Shown here piece after piece: positions 1 to 6,728 of a DNA stretch of 64,000 bases (positions are counted from its first letter, which is position 1; each line of letters starts with the position of its first letter). The notes beneath the pieces are model-generated. The model was not told the DNA's origin. It worked only from the letters and a program-made list of their open reading frames with translations, and searched no databases. Origin of the DNA: Vibrio sp. S9_S30 (GTDB lineage Bacteria; Pseudomonadota; Gammaproteobacteria; Enterobacterales; Vibrionaceae); NCBI RefSeq assembly GCF_014694455.1, contig NZ_JAAUWT010000016.1, positions 1-64,000 on the forward strand, given 5' to 3'. The translations under genes and the position numbers were made by a program.

Positions 1-1
1 G

Positions 2-187
2 AAAGAGCGGTATGGATACCACAAACGATCTTTGTCAGAAACAGCGATGTATAGAGTTAAACAGCTGCTAGGGGGAAGGCTGAGCTTAAGGAATTACAAT
101 GCACAAGTGGGCGAGACTTACGCGATGATTAAGGCGCTGAATAAGCTTACTGGGTTAGGTATGCCTAAAACTTGTCGTATTGACTAA
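2..187 (+). CDS. IS5-family transposase, C-terminal fragment
   Basis: An open frame enters from the left edge and ends at TAA 185-187, giving the last 61 residues of a DDE transposase. The segment contains GYHKRSLSETAMYRVKQLLG and then LRNYNAQVGETYAMIKALNK, ending GLGMPKTCRID. In IS5/IS903-type transposases this is the last part of the catalytic domain, where the third acidic residue sits (E in SLSETAMYR). It would catalyse cut-and-paste transposition of the host element. The start is outside the window, so it is unknown whether the full gene is intact. The stop lies 37 bases before the outer inverted repeat, the usual arrangement. Confidence 0.85.
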   Translation, partial: KERYGYHKRSLSETAMYRVKQLLGGRLSLRNYNAQVGETYAMIKALNKLTGLGMPKTCRID

Positions 188-223
188 TAAATATACGACA
201 TGGGACGATTCTGTCTCTGAACT

Positions 224-241
224 GAATTACGCAACAAAGCC
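224..241 (+). repeat. Right terminal inverted repeat of the IS5-family element
   Basis: GAATTACGCAACAAAGCC is the outer 18 bases of the element. It is the reverse complement of an IS903-group terminus, and it marks the junction with the cassette-derived DNA that starts at 242. Confidence 0.75.
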
Positions 242-292
242 GATTTCCAAACCAATTGAGGTCATCGTACCTTGAAGCTTCGTTTTTCGTTT

Positions 293-387
293 GTTCTTCT
301 AAATTCTCCGATCGAGTTGGTGTTTTAAGTTCAGTGGTCTGGTTGCAGAGGATTTTGTTGTCTAAGATGTCGTTCATTGAATGCAAG
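293..387 (+). repeat. Degenerate direct repeat, copy A (95 bp)
   Basis: Copy A begins GTTCTTCTAAATTCTCCGAT and ends GAATGCAAG. It aligns without any gap to copy B at 518-612; by hand count 66 of 95 bases match. The 225-bp offset is close to the size of a small integron cassette. Confidence 0.6.
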
Positions 388-517
388 CGAAGTGCTTCAT
401 TAGCCCAAAAAAATATTCTGGTCGATTGTGGTATATGGTAGCGTTATATCGCTTTGATAATTCGGGGGTTGTAACGTCCTCAATCAACGTTGACTTTCGT
501 GTTTTTGATTGCTGTCT

Positions 518-612
518 GTTCTTTTGAATTTTTCGACTGATTTGGTGTTTTGAGATCCGTGGAATGGCAGCAAAATATCTTGCTGGTTAAGATGCTACCC
601 ATCACATGCAAG
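518..612 (+). repeat. Degenerate direct repeat, copy B (95 bp)
   Basis: Copy B begins GTTCTTTTGAATTTTTCGAC and ends CACATGCAAG. It pairs gaplessly with 293-387 (66 of 95 matches by hand). It lies directly upstream of an attC-like stretch at 653, consistent with duplicated gene-less cassettes. Confidence 0.6.
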
Positions 613-652
613 TTATGCGCTTCGAGCCAAAATGGGTCCTTTATTCGTTGTG

Positions 653-735
653 TTATAACAAAAGCTTCAAACCGACAAACAACGCGTGGCATTTTTAGTT
701 TGCAGTAATTTTAGTGTTGTAAGGTTCTCGAACGT
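653..735 (+). repeat. attC-like relic (VCR type)
   Basis: The stretch starts TTATAACAAAAGCTTCAA and holds the VCR-typical core AACGCGTGGCATTTTTAG, as in Vibrio cholerae repeats (TAACAAACG...CAACGCGTGGCGTTTCCAG). A short self-complementary pair (AAAC / GTTT) flanks the AACGCGTGGC core. The 3' boundary is uncertain because no clean GTTAT end is present, so the site may be non-functional. Confidence 0.6.
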
Positions 736-1003
736 TGCTGGCTTCCGTGTTTTTGAGTTCGATTTCTCAATCGTAATCAAAGTGGGAAAGCCGTCGTAAG
801 CTAAGTCGCTGAAGCATGTCCAAGCTCATTGAGGTTAACGTCCTTTGAAGCTTCGCTTTTGATTTGTGCGTTGTCTGCAGTTTAAGAGGGTGTTTTGGCT
901 CATTCAATTAACTTGGACTGTATATAAAAACAGTTCTTCTTGTTTTCATGCATTAGTCTGTGTAAGTTACCCATCATCTTTTAACAAGGTAGGCAATTAA
1001 CAA

Positions 1004-1222
1004 GTGCGTAGTTCATTGAGAGAAAAGGTAATTCAAGTATGTTCCAAGAAGATTGAACAGAAGGGTGATAATGTAGGTGTTTCATTTTATGCGTTTTTTG
1101 CTAATAAAAATGATGACCCAGATTTATTAATGGAAGCGGCAACATGGTGGATACAAGAACACCAATTAGATCATTTCGAAAAAGCACACAAGATCATGGC
1201 GATGGTAAAATCCGGTATTTAG
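1004..1222 (+). CDS. Small cassette protein, DUF6500-like
   Basis: This 72-residue protein starts with GTG at 1004 (MRSSLREKVIQVCSKKIEQK) and resembles a small soluble family common in Vibrio integron cassettes that I recall as DUF6500. Conserved-looking parts are FYAFFANKNDDPDLLMEAAT and WWIQEHQLDHFEKAHKI. There is no signal peptide and no membrane segment. The biochemical function is unknown. It is followed nine bases after its stop by an attC-like site, which is the arrangement of a gene cassette. No strong Shine-Dalgarno sequence is seen (AGGCAATTAACAA before GTG is weak). The family name is from memory and only moderately certain. Confidence 0.65.
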   Translation: MRSSLREKVIQVCSKKIEQKGDNVGVSFYAFFANKNDDPDLLMEAATWWIQEHQLDHFEKAHKIMAMVKSGI

Positions 1223-1230
1223 TGAACTGA

Positions 1231-1349
1231 GCAATAACAAACTGTTTAAAATTGATTTGCACCGCGTGGTGCTTTATGACGTGTTGCTTTTAGTGCTTAA
1301 GGTGGTTTGCGGCAGCATCTATGTTGCGTTGTTCACCTTAACAGTGTGT
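1231..1349 (+). repeat. attC-like site (VCR type, degenerate)
   Basis: About 119 bases between two cassette genes start GCAATAACAAACTGTTTAA and end CACCTTAACAGTGTGT. The arms pair (ACTGTTTAA against TTAACAGT, one base deleted). The core CACCGCGTGGTGC matches the position of AACGCGTGGCG in VCRs. The terminal GTTAT is not intact, so recombination activity is doubtful. Confidence 0.65.
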
Positions 1350-1366
1350 AAAGGAAATTAAGGTTT

Positions 1367-1900
1367 ATGGATAAATTTGGCATGCTTCAGGGGCTTGGTG
1401 CAGGTGATTTTCAGCACCTCAATGGTTCATTGGAAGCACACCTAAAAGGTACGGAGAAAGTTTTAAAAAGCTGGGGCAGTAGTGAATCACTTCAAATAGC
1501 CGGCCTTTTTCACGCCGCTTATGGAACTGCGGGTTTTGACGAAAATATGGTTTCGCTAAGCCAGCGTCAGGAAATTGCTCGCGTTATTGGTAGTGAAGAA
1601 GAAGCGTTAGTTTATTTGTACTGCTCGTGCGACCGAGACTATGTTTTCCCACAATTTGGTAAGGCTCAAGAAATCCAATTTAGAGATCGGTTTAATGGCT
1701 CAGTTTTTAAACTTGATGATTCGCTTGTGAGATTGTTTTGCGAGCTAACCGTCGCCAATGAGTTGGAGCTCGTATACAGCAGTGAAGATTTCAAATTAAA
1801 ATACGGAGCGGAACTAGTTGAATTGTTCCAAGGTATGGATGTTTACCTAAGTGTTGAGGCGCAAAAGGCGTACAAATCAGCTTTGGCTGACTTCGTATAA
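1367..1900 (+). CDS. DUF6817-like (HD-type) cassette protein
   Basis: A 177-residue soluble protein that resembles the DUF6817 family, whose members have an HD-phosphohydrolase-like helical fold. Visible parts are HLNGSLEAHLKGTEKVLKSW (first His), then GLFHAAYGTAGF (the second His-containing motif, like the 'H(G/A)xYGT' signature of this group), and YCSCDRDYVF. Members are often found in Vibrio cassette arrays; their substrate is unknown. The ATG at 1367 is preceded by AAAGGAAATTAAGGTTT, giving an AAGGA ribosome site. The stop codon overlaps the start of a good attC site, so this gene is a typical cassette. It is probably expressed from an upstream array promoter. Confidence 0.7.
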   Translation: MDKFGMLQGLGAGDFQHLNGSLEAHLKGTEKVLKSWGSSESLQIAGLFHAAYGTAGFDENMVSLSQRQEIARVIGSEEEALVYLYCSCDRDYVFPQFGKAQEIQFRDRFNGSVFKLDDSLVRLFCELTVANELELVYSSEDFKLKYGAELVELFQGMDVYLSVEAQKAYKSALADFV

Positions 1901-2025
1901 CAAACAATTCAAGGCAATGAATCCGATTCGTAATGCGTGGCATTATTGGTTCAAATTGAGTTTTGTGTTTACGGTAGTGTGTAGAAGTGGCATTTGTACG
2001 TTTTTGCAGCTTAATTGGGCGTTAT
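1896..2025 (+). repeat. attC site (VCR type)
   Basis: This 130-bp element starts GTATAACAAACAATTCAAGG, contains AATGCGTGGCATTATTGG, and ends CAGCTTAATTGGGCGTTAT. Its outer arms are imperfectly complementary (AACAAACAATTCAAG against CTTAATTGGGCGTT). The GCGTTAT end is the VCR crossover end. It is the clearest attC in the window and overlaps the stop codon of the DUF6817-like gene. Confidence 0.8.
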
Positions 2026-2186
2026 TTTTCCAAATTGCACTTAGGCTCCAAGGCTGTAGCGAGCAACTGTATATTGATCGACGACAGTTCAAATAATGTT
2101 GAAGCAGCTCAATCAATGGGATTGATAGTATTCGGCATGAAAATGTAGAACAAACGTTGAAATTTATTAGTGAAACATGCACATAG
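2026..2186 (+). pseudogene. HAD-superfamily hydrolase, 3' remnant with frameshift
   Basis: Directly after the attC crossover point, a start-less frame encodes SKLHLGSKAVASNCILIDDS and then NNVEAAQSMGLIVFGM, ending at TAG 2146-2148. The string CILIDDSSNNVEAAQSMG is the motif IV region of HAD phosphatases (IDDS..NV.AA...G). The frame stops early. Adding one A to the AAAA run at 2140-2143 would continue it as KNVEQTLKFISETCT to TAG 2184-2186, a natural-looking C-terminus. So only about the last 50 residues remain, and these carry a single-base frameshift. This is not a working enzyme. Truncation exactly at an attC suggests that cassette recombination or insertion removed the 5' part. Confidence 0.65.
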
Positions 2187-2298
2187 CAAATTGATCATGA
2201 CGGCGTACACTGTCGCTCTGTTTCTACATCGTTACTGACAAGGTTTGTCAGATAGCGTTGCCATAATCGGTATCCTCTTGAGAGGGATGCATCAAATT

Positions 2299-2661
2299 AT
2301 GAAAATGAACTATTTCGTTGTAGGAACCAATAACATTGAAGCCGCAAACACATTCTATGATTCGCTATTCGAAAATACAGGGCTAAGCCAAGTATTGGCG
2401 ACAGATAGAATGACCTACTGGCAAGATGAAAACCAAGACTTTGCGTTTGCAGTAGCTATCCCTTTTGATAAGGAAGCAGCCACAAATGGAAATGGAACAA
2501 TGGTTGGTTTTAGTGTTGGATCCACCAATGAAGTAAAAAGGCTCTATGAAAAAGCCATTGAATTAGGTGGTACTTGTGAAGGAGAGCCAAACCAGCGTGG
2601 TCCTCGCTTTTCTGCGTATGTTAGGGATCTCGATAAGAATAAACTGGTTTTTGCTGACTAG
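2299..2661 (+). CDS. VOC/glyoxalase-fold protein
   Basis: A 120-residue single-domain protein of the vicinal-oxygen-chelate (glyoxalase/bleomycin-resistance) superfamily. It begins MKMNYFVVGTNNIEAANTFY (beta-alpha start with 'A..FYD.LF'), and later has MVGFSVGSTNEVKRLYEKAI and GPRFSAYVRDLDKNKLVF, the usual C-terminal 'D.dGN..' strand with K in place of G. Such proteins bind a metal or a small ligand; the substrate cannot be told. ATG at 2299 is chosen because the domain starts there; 2287 and 2245 are in-frame alternatives, and 2287 has GAGAGGG directly before it. It sits in cassette-derived DNA, and a strong terminator follows at 2751. Confidence 0.8.
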   Translation: MKMNYFVVGTNNIEAANTFYDSLFENTGLSQVLATDRMTYWQDENQDFAFAVAIPFDKEAATNGNGTMVGFSVGSTNEVKRLYEKAIELGGTCEGEPNQRGPRFSAYVRDLDKNKLVFAD

Positions 2662-2750
2662 GTCGACTGGCTCTTAACATTTAAGACTCGACTTCCCGAT
2701 TGCTTTATAAAGCCGATAATGATCTATGCCCAATAGCAACGGTACTCCAG

Positions 2751-2784
2751 AGCTTCTGCGTCAATCCAGCGCAGAAGCTTTTTG
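2751..2784 (+). terminator. Rho-independent terminator
   Basis: A perfect 10-bp stem (AGCTTCTGCG / CGCAGAAGCT) encloses a 9-base loop and is followed by a T run (TTTTTGTTTT). It closes the cassette-like region after the VOC gene. From 2785 to 3000 I see no gene. Confidence 0.85.
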
Positions 2785-3000
2785 TTTTCTGAGCTTAGCT
2801 AGAAATCACTCTTTCTTAGTTCTTCGATGTGCTTATCAAAATTTCTATGAATATTTTTGATGTGATTAGCTGTGTATACAGAGTGTGAGTATGATTGCCG
2901 CCATTAAATACCTATGAGTTTGAGGTGGCTGGTTTCTCCGCGTCTTCGCTCGTCCCAATACAACCAAGCTATTCGATGGATGACCTCAAGGAGTGAATAA

Positions 3001-3801
3001 TTGCATTGGCTGAAAGTAAAGAAAGACCCTTCATCACCTTATATATTTAGCTTTCCTCACAGCGGTGTCGAGCTGTGTGAAGAAGCACTCAACAATTTAT
3101 CTGACATAGGTCGATGCTCCCTACCCAATATGGATTGGCACTTGAATGAGCTATATGATTTTCTCGATGAATATAACGTAAACATTATTTCCACGAGCAT
3201 GAGTCGATATGTGGTCGACCTAAATAGAGAGCTAAAAAAAGATTCGTTTGGCGAGTTTAAACAAGCCATCGTTTACGAGCGAAATACTTGGGGTGAGGAG
3301 ATATACCGAGTAAAACCTTCTACCTCTGAAATTTCTAAGAGAATCGAATCCTTTTATCTTCCTTATCATTCCGCACTGGATGAACTGATAGAAAGCGCTA
3401 TACAGCGATTCGGCGTTGCCTACCTAATTGACTTACACAGTTTTATGGGACCTTTGAGCTGTGATATTTGCCTAGGCAATGTTCAAGGAAAAAGCTCTTC
3501 ACCGGAATTTTTAGAGAAACTAAACACCTCATTTGAACGTAATGGCTTTGAAACCGAGTTAAACAATGTATTCACTGGAGGGTATATCACTGCAAAATAC
3601 TGCAATAACCCAAATGTTGAAGCCATTCAAGTTGAGTTGCGTTACACCAATTATTTACCGAGTGAAGGGTGGGAGAGCAAAACAGTTCCCGAGATCAACC
3701 AAGCCATTTTCGACAAAGCAAAATCAAGGCTTAAACAAGTCTTTTTGGATTCAAATTTGATTTGCGATGACCAAAGCAAAGTGAAAGGGAGTGTTAGGTG
3801 A
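3001..3801 (+). CDS. N-formylglutamate amidohydrolase family protein (HutG-like)
   Basis: A 266-residue protein of the N-formylglutamate amidohydrolase family, zinc hydrolases that release an amine or formate from N-acyl amino acids. Motifs: FSFPHSGVEL near residue 18 ('PHSG'), DWHLNELYDF near 44 (D.H...LY), STSMSRYVVDLNRE near 63 (SRYVVDLNR), YLIDLHSF near 141 (DLHS) and TGGYITAKY near 194. The start is TTG, unusual but supported by a strong AAGGAG site seven bases upstream; no in-frame ATG precedes the PHSG motif. It overlaps the next gene by four bases, so the two are co-translated. No other histidine-utilisation gene is nearby, so a hut role is not supported. Confidence 0.85.
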   Translation: MHWLKVKKDPSSPYIFSFPHSGVELCEEALNNLSDIGRCSLPNMDWHLNELYDFLDEYNVNIISTSMSRYVVDLNRELKKDSFGEFKQAIVYERNTWGEEIYRVKPSTSEISKRIESFYLPYHSALDELIESAIQRFGVAYLIDLHSFMGPLSCDICLGNVQGKSSSPEFLEKLNTSFERNGFETELNNVFTGGYITAKYCNNPNVEAIQVELRYTNYLPSEGWESKTVPEINQAIFDKAKSRLKQVFLDSNLICDDQSKVKGSVR

Positions 3802-4478
3802 AACTAACGATTTTAAATGCATCGGGGAAGCTTGATGGTCTGCATACAGAATTAGAACACTACTTTCACCTCGCGTCTAAACCATTATGCAAATATTTCG
3901 ATTTGGATGATGTCGACGTTACGTTAAGCCCCTATGAAAAAGGAGAAGCACCGAACTCAGGTGTTGGTGGATGGGCGATCAATCGTTATCGTATCGAAAT
4001 CATGTTGGATACCAACAGAGATGACGTCAAAAGCATCATTGCGAAAGAAGTTGGAGCAGTTCTGGCACACGAAGTAAACCATATCGAACGTATGAAGTTA
4101 GGGCTTCCTAGAGATACGTTGGCTGAAAACTTAGTTTACGAAGGCTTAGCGTGTCACTTTGAACAAAAATTCAATGGGGGCGTGACTCCATCACTGTTTC
4201 CTGGCATGGAAGACGTATGTTGGCGCAATCTACTTGAAGAAATGGAGCCTAAGCTGACTAGCAAAGATTTTAATTTTGCTGAATATTTCTTTGGTACCGA
4301 TAACGGAAGATTTCCTAAATACGCTGGGTATTGGGTTGGTTTCAACTTAATTGCGCAATACATAGAAGAGCACGGTGTCACCGAAGAAATCGCACTGAGT
4401 TTACCCGCGGATGCTTTTTTCCTTAATGACGCTCTCGTTCGATCGCTTCAAAGGCGAAACAAAAGCTTCGAGCGCTAA
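3798..4478 (+). CDS. DUF2268-type putative zinc-dependent protease
   Basis: A 226-residue protein with an HExxH metallopeptidase motif in VLAHEVNHIERMKLG (residues about 95-100) and a downstream acidic candidate third ligand in YEGLACHFEQKF. This is the layout of the DUF2268 family ('predicted Zn-dependent protease'). It has no signal peptide. The start is GTG at 3798, overlapping the stop of the amidohydrolase gene (GTGA). The pairing of an N-acyl-amino-acid hydrolase with a peptidase suggests joint processing of a small peptide or modified amino acid, which is inference only. Confidence 0.75.
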   Translation: MKLTILNASGKLDGLHTELEHYFHLASKPLCKYFDLDDVDVTLSPYEKGEAPNSGVGGWAINRYRIEIMLDTNRDDVKSIIAKEVGAVLAHEVNHIERMKLGLPRDTLAENLVYEGLACHFEQKFNGGVTPSLFPGMEDVCWRNLLEEMEPKLTSKDFNFAEYFFGTDNGRFPKYAGYWVGFNLIAQYIEEHGVTEEIALSLPADAFFLNDALVRSLQRRNKSFER

Positions 4479-4564
4479 ACAAAACGCGTGGGTAGCCACT
4501 CAATGCCTGATATGATGCGTGCTTTGTGCCATTTCAGACTGTATGTTGATAGGAATAACGCTTC

Positions 4565-4783
4565 ATGACTCAATCTCAACCAAATAACCCACTTCACGGA
4601 CTCTCGTTGGAAAAAATACTCACGCGGCTTGTTGAGCACTACGGCTGGGATGGGTTATATAACGAAATCAATGTGAACTGCTTTTGCAATGATCCTTCAA
4701 TCAAGTCGTCACTCAAATTTCTAAGAAAAACCCAATGGGCTCGCGACAAAGTCGAGTCTCTTTATATCCAAACCTTCAATTAA
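4565..4783 (+). CDS. VF530-family DNA-binding protein
   Basis: A 72-residue protein matching the small VF530 (DUF2132) family, named after a Vibrio fischeri protein of solved structure and reported as DNA-binding. Signature parts are NNPLHGLSLEKILTRLVEHY ('P.dPLHG.tLe.il..Lv..yGW'), then CFCNDPSIKSSLKFLRKTQW and ARDKVESLYI. The usual length is about 70 residues, so it appears intact. The biological role is unknown. It ends 17 bases before the following acetyltransferase gene and may share its transcript. Confidence 0.88.
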   Translation: MTQSQPNNPLHGLSLEKILTRLVEHYGWDGLYNEINVNCFCNDPSIKSSLKFLRKTQWARDKVESLYIQTFN

Positions 4784-4800
4784 ATTGAAGGAGAAACGGA

Positions 4801-5277
4801 GTGCGGATAAGGAAAGCCACGGTAGAAGATGCCAGCCTCTTACTTGATTTGATTAAGGAAAAAGCAGAATTTGATCGCCAAATGAAGGGGTTCACTGGTG
4901 AAGTTACAACAACCGTAGACAAAATCGAATCAACACTATTTGGTCCCCAGCCCTTTGCTCATGCCATTTTGCTTGAGGTAGATAATCGTGTTCAGGGTTT
5001 TGCTTTGTACCATTATCGGTATTCGTCATTTAGCGGCACACCTTCTATTTGGCTCGACGATTTATTGGTTGTAGGAGCGCATCGATCTAAAGGGTATGGT
5101 CGTCATATTCTTCAAACCCTATCTGACATCGCCGAAGAGCACTCGGTTTCCCATATTTCGTGGACGGCAAGCCCATTGAATAAACGTGCTCATGAGTTTT
5201 ATGTAGGTCTGGGTGCAACCATTGAGCGATGGGAAGGCGAGAGACCTTATTTCTATTGGCTTATAAATGCAAAGTAA
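4801..5277 (+). CDS. GNAT-family N-acetyltransferase
   Basis: A 158-residue GCN5-related acetyltransferase, which transfers acetyl from acetyl-CoA to an amine. It starts MRIRKATVEDASLLLDLIKE (beta1-alpha1) and has IWLDDLLVVGAHRSKGYGRH, holding the acetyl-CoA pyrophosphate loop (R/Q-x-x-G-x-G/A as RSKGYG), then NKRAHEFYVGLGATIERWEG, the usual 'A..FY...GF' C-terminal motif. The whole protein resembles the diamine/thialysine acetyltransferase group (SAT-like). GTG at 4801 follows GAAGGAGAAACGGA, a good ribosome site. The next GNAT gene starts within ten bases of its stop. Confidence 0.85.
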   Translation: MRIRKATVEDASLLLDLIKEKAEFDRQMKGFTGEVTTTVDKIESTLFGPQPFAHAILLEVDNRVQGFALYHYRYSSFSGTPSIWLDDLLVVGAHRSKGYGRHILQTLSDIAEEHSVSHISWTASPLNKRAHEFYVGLGATIERWEGERPYFYWLINAK

Positions 5278-5287
5278 TGGATTTAAC

Positions 5288-5818
5288 ATGAATTGTGAGT
5301 TGGCAGGTGAAGAAACATTGAACATCATTATTAGAGAAGTAAAGGTATCGGACGCATTCGGCATCATCAACATACTGAATCCGATCATTAAAGAGGGGCG
5401 CTTCACCATATTGGATAAAACCTTTTCTCTGAAGGAAGAAGAAGCGTTTATTCGACAATGTTCAACACGCGGTGTGTTTCAGGTCGCGGTATTAGAACAA
5501 TGCAATACTGTGGTCGGTTTTCAAAATGTGGAACCCTTTGCCACTTACACGAAAGCATTTGATCATGTTGGTGTTATCGGTACTTTCGTGGATAGCCAAT
5601 TTCGAAGGCAAGGTATTGCAAAGCGATTGTTTCAATCAACGTTCTATTCAGCGAAAGAGAAAGGGTACGAGAAGTTGTTTGCGTACGTGAGAGGAGACAA
5701 CGACAGGGCGCTGTCAACGTATCTCAATCAAGGATTTGAAGTCATCGGCACAGCAAAAGGTCATGCAAAAATGCGTGGCAAGCTGATAGATGAGATCATG
5801 ATAGAAAAGTTCCTCTAG
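5288..5818 (+). CDS. GNAT-family N-acetyltransferase (L-amino acid N-acyltransferase-like)
   Basis: A 176-residue acetyltransferase, unlike its upstream neighbour in detail. It has IIIREVKVSDAFGIINILNP and IIKEGRFTILDKTFSLKEEE, a beginning typical of the phosphinothricin/L-amino-acid acyltransferase type. The acetyl-CoA loop is in TFVDSQFRRQGIAKRLFQST (RRQGIA), followed by GYEKLFAYVRGDNDRALSTY and LNQGFEVIGT. Substrate unknown. ATG 5288 is preferred; ATG 5267, seven codons upstream and overlapping the previous gene, is possible. It is probably co-transcribed with the 4801 gene. Confidence 0.82.
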   Translation: MNCELAGEETLNIIIREVKVSDAFGIINILNPIIKEGRFTILDKTFSLKEEEAFIRQCSTRGVFQVAVLEQCNTVVGFQNVEPFATYTKAFDHVGVIGTFVDSQFRRQGIAKRLFQSTFYSAKEKGYEKLFAYVRGDNDRALSTYLNQGFEVIGTAKGHAKMRGKLIDEIMIEKFL

Positions 5819-5851
5819 GCCACCATTAACCTATCGTAGTAGGGGGAGGTA

Positions 5852-6301
5852 TCACCTGTCTCCCGTCACTTCCAGTTTAGTTTTAATGAAATCTTTATGG
5901 TCAACGTAGAGCAATTCAGCCGCTTTACGGATAACGGATTCTTCTAGAGGATCCAAATGCTTGTCGGCGTAGGCGACCTCCCACAATGCTTTGATGACAG
6001 CAATGCGTTCTGGTTGATCAAGGTGTCTGAGTTGAGAAGTAAATTCATAGAGAGAAGAAGCTTCTTTAGACAGATTTGTAGCCTGTTCCAATAAAGCTTT
6101 CGCTTCGGCTTCATCCACCTCCAACACTTTTTTTAGCATGGACAACGTGGCTTTTTCTTCCGATTCATCCATGTGGTGATCGGCTCCAGACACTTCAACG
6201 AACAGTGAGGTAACGGCTAAGTTTGGATTGGTCGACTCACCAGAACTCAGATCACTGCCTTCGGTAAGCTGCTTAAAGATTTTAGATAGGGTAGAGATCA
6301 T
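5852..6301 (-). CDS. TerB-like tellurite-resistance/DUF family protein
   Basis: A 149-residue helical acidic protein of the TerB-like superfamily. Its two parts resemble the TerB repeat: LAVTSLFVEVSGADHHMDES (A.l...v..aDg..d..E) and IAVIKALWEVAYADKHLDPL (l...l.eva.aDg.ld..E). Acidic residues in the ADHHMDESE and ADKHLDPLEE loops suggest metal binding. The start ATG is placed at 6301 because GGGAG lies seven bases upstream. A longer in-frame start at 6451 would add an unrelated N-terminus. Its function is unknown; genomes often carry it outside ter operons. It is transcribed away from the suy region. Confidence 0.75.
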   Translation of the reverse strand: MISTLSKIFKQLTEGSDLSSGESTNPNLAVTSLFVEVSGADHHMDESEEKATLSMLKKVLEVDEAEAKALLEQATNLSKEASSLYEFTSQLRHLDQPERIAVIKALWEVAYADKHLDPLEESVIRKAAELLYVDHKDFIKTKLEVTGDR

Positions 6302-6538
6302 CGTTATCTCCCAACGATTGGCATTATTTAGACTTGAAGCTCTGATTAACTTTGGGGCAAAGAAAGTCAATTGCAAGTTGTGAGGGTAAATGATCAAGGT
6401 ATTGATCCTCTCATGCTGATTTGGATGAAATGATAATTTGAAGTAAATCACGATTATTGAAATTGGCTAAATGGCATATTAATAGATTAGATAATCAATA
6501 GTTCATTGAATAATAACAGTTTAATTTTCAATCTCACC

Positions 6539-6574
6539 TTATATCTTATGTCTTATATAAGACATAAGATATAA
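6539..6574. promoter_or_regulatory. 36-bp perfect palindrome, likely GntR-type operator
   Basis: The left half is TTATATCTTATGTCTTAT and the right half is its exact reverse complement, giving a 36-bp perfect dyad. The centre GTCTTATATAAGAC resembles operators of HutC/FadR-type GntR regulators. It lies 155 bases upstream of suyA, and a GntR gene (8449-9168) lies just beyond suyB, so that protein is the natural candidate ligand. The sequence could also form a cruciform or RNA hairpin, but it has no adjoining T run of terminator type. Confidence 0.65.
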
Positions 6575-6670
6575 AATCATATTGCTTGTAAATTAATCGA
6601 TTGGTAGTTTGTATCTCAACATTAATAAGTCAGAAGAACATAAGCCTGAGCGAGGATTTTTCAGGTGGCT

Positions 6671-6718
6671 TGAATAACGAAACTTTTGAATAACGCAACT
6701 TTTGATTAACGCAACTAA
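6671..6718 (+). repeat. Three 16-bp tandem repeats before suyA
   Basis: TGAATAACGAAACTTT, TGAATAACGCAACTTT and TGATTAACGCAACTAA lie head to tail and end ten bases before the suyA ATG. The last copy runs into the AAGGA ribosome site. They may be a leader or regulator-binding array, or a slipped-strand duplication. Confidence 0.7.
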
Positions 6719-6728
6719 GGACAGAGAT

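Larger units (their letters stand above)
1..241 (+). mobile_element. Right end of an IS5-family insertion sequence
   Basis: The first 241 bases hold the 3' end of a transposase gene and then the terminal inverted repeat. The last 18 bases (224-241) read GAATTACGCAACAAAGCC; their reverse complement, GGCTTTGTTGCGTAATTC, has the GGCTTTGTTG start seen at the ends of the IS903 group of IS5. The left end lies outside the window, so target duplication cannot be checked. The element abuts decayed integron-cassette DNA. Confidence 0.85.
242..1003 (+). other. Non-coding cassette-array remnant with degenerate repeats
   Basis: No convincing gene is present in these 762 bases; the short open frames lack ribosome sites and family resemblance. 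The DNA is built from diverged copies of the same motifs. TTGAAGCTTCG occurs near 271 and 850. GGTGTTTT followed by a purine occurs near 321, 551 and 890. GTAACGTCCT-like strings occur near 470 and 836. VCR-like attC pieces lie inside (near 655-720). This looks like several promoter-less or gene-less integron cassettes that have decayed, with an IS element inserted at their left. Confidence 0.55.
6302..6728. other. AT-rich divergent control region of terB-like gene and suyAB
   Basis: There is no gene in these 427 bases. They hold a perfect 36-bp palindrome (6539-6574) and three 16-bp tandem repeats directly before suyA, both annotated separately. The rest is AT-rich, as expected for promoters facing both ways. 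Confidence 0.7.

Noticed and set aside
4479..4564. AAACAAAACGCGTGGG after the DUF2268 gene, resembling an attC core
   Set aside because: The matching complementary arm and GTTAT end are missing, so it is not called as attC.
5852..6301. Tellurite-resistance operon
   Set aside because: Only one TerB-like gene is present; no terZACDE neighbours.
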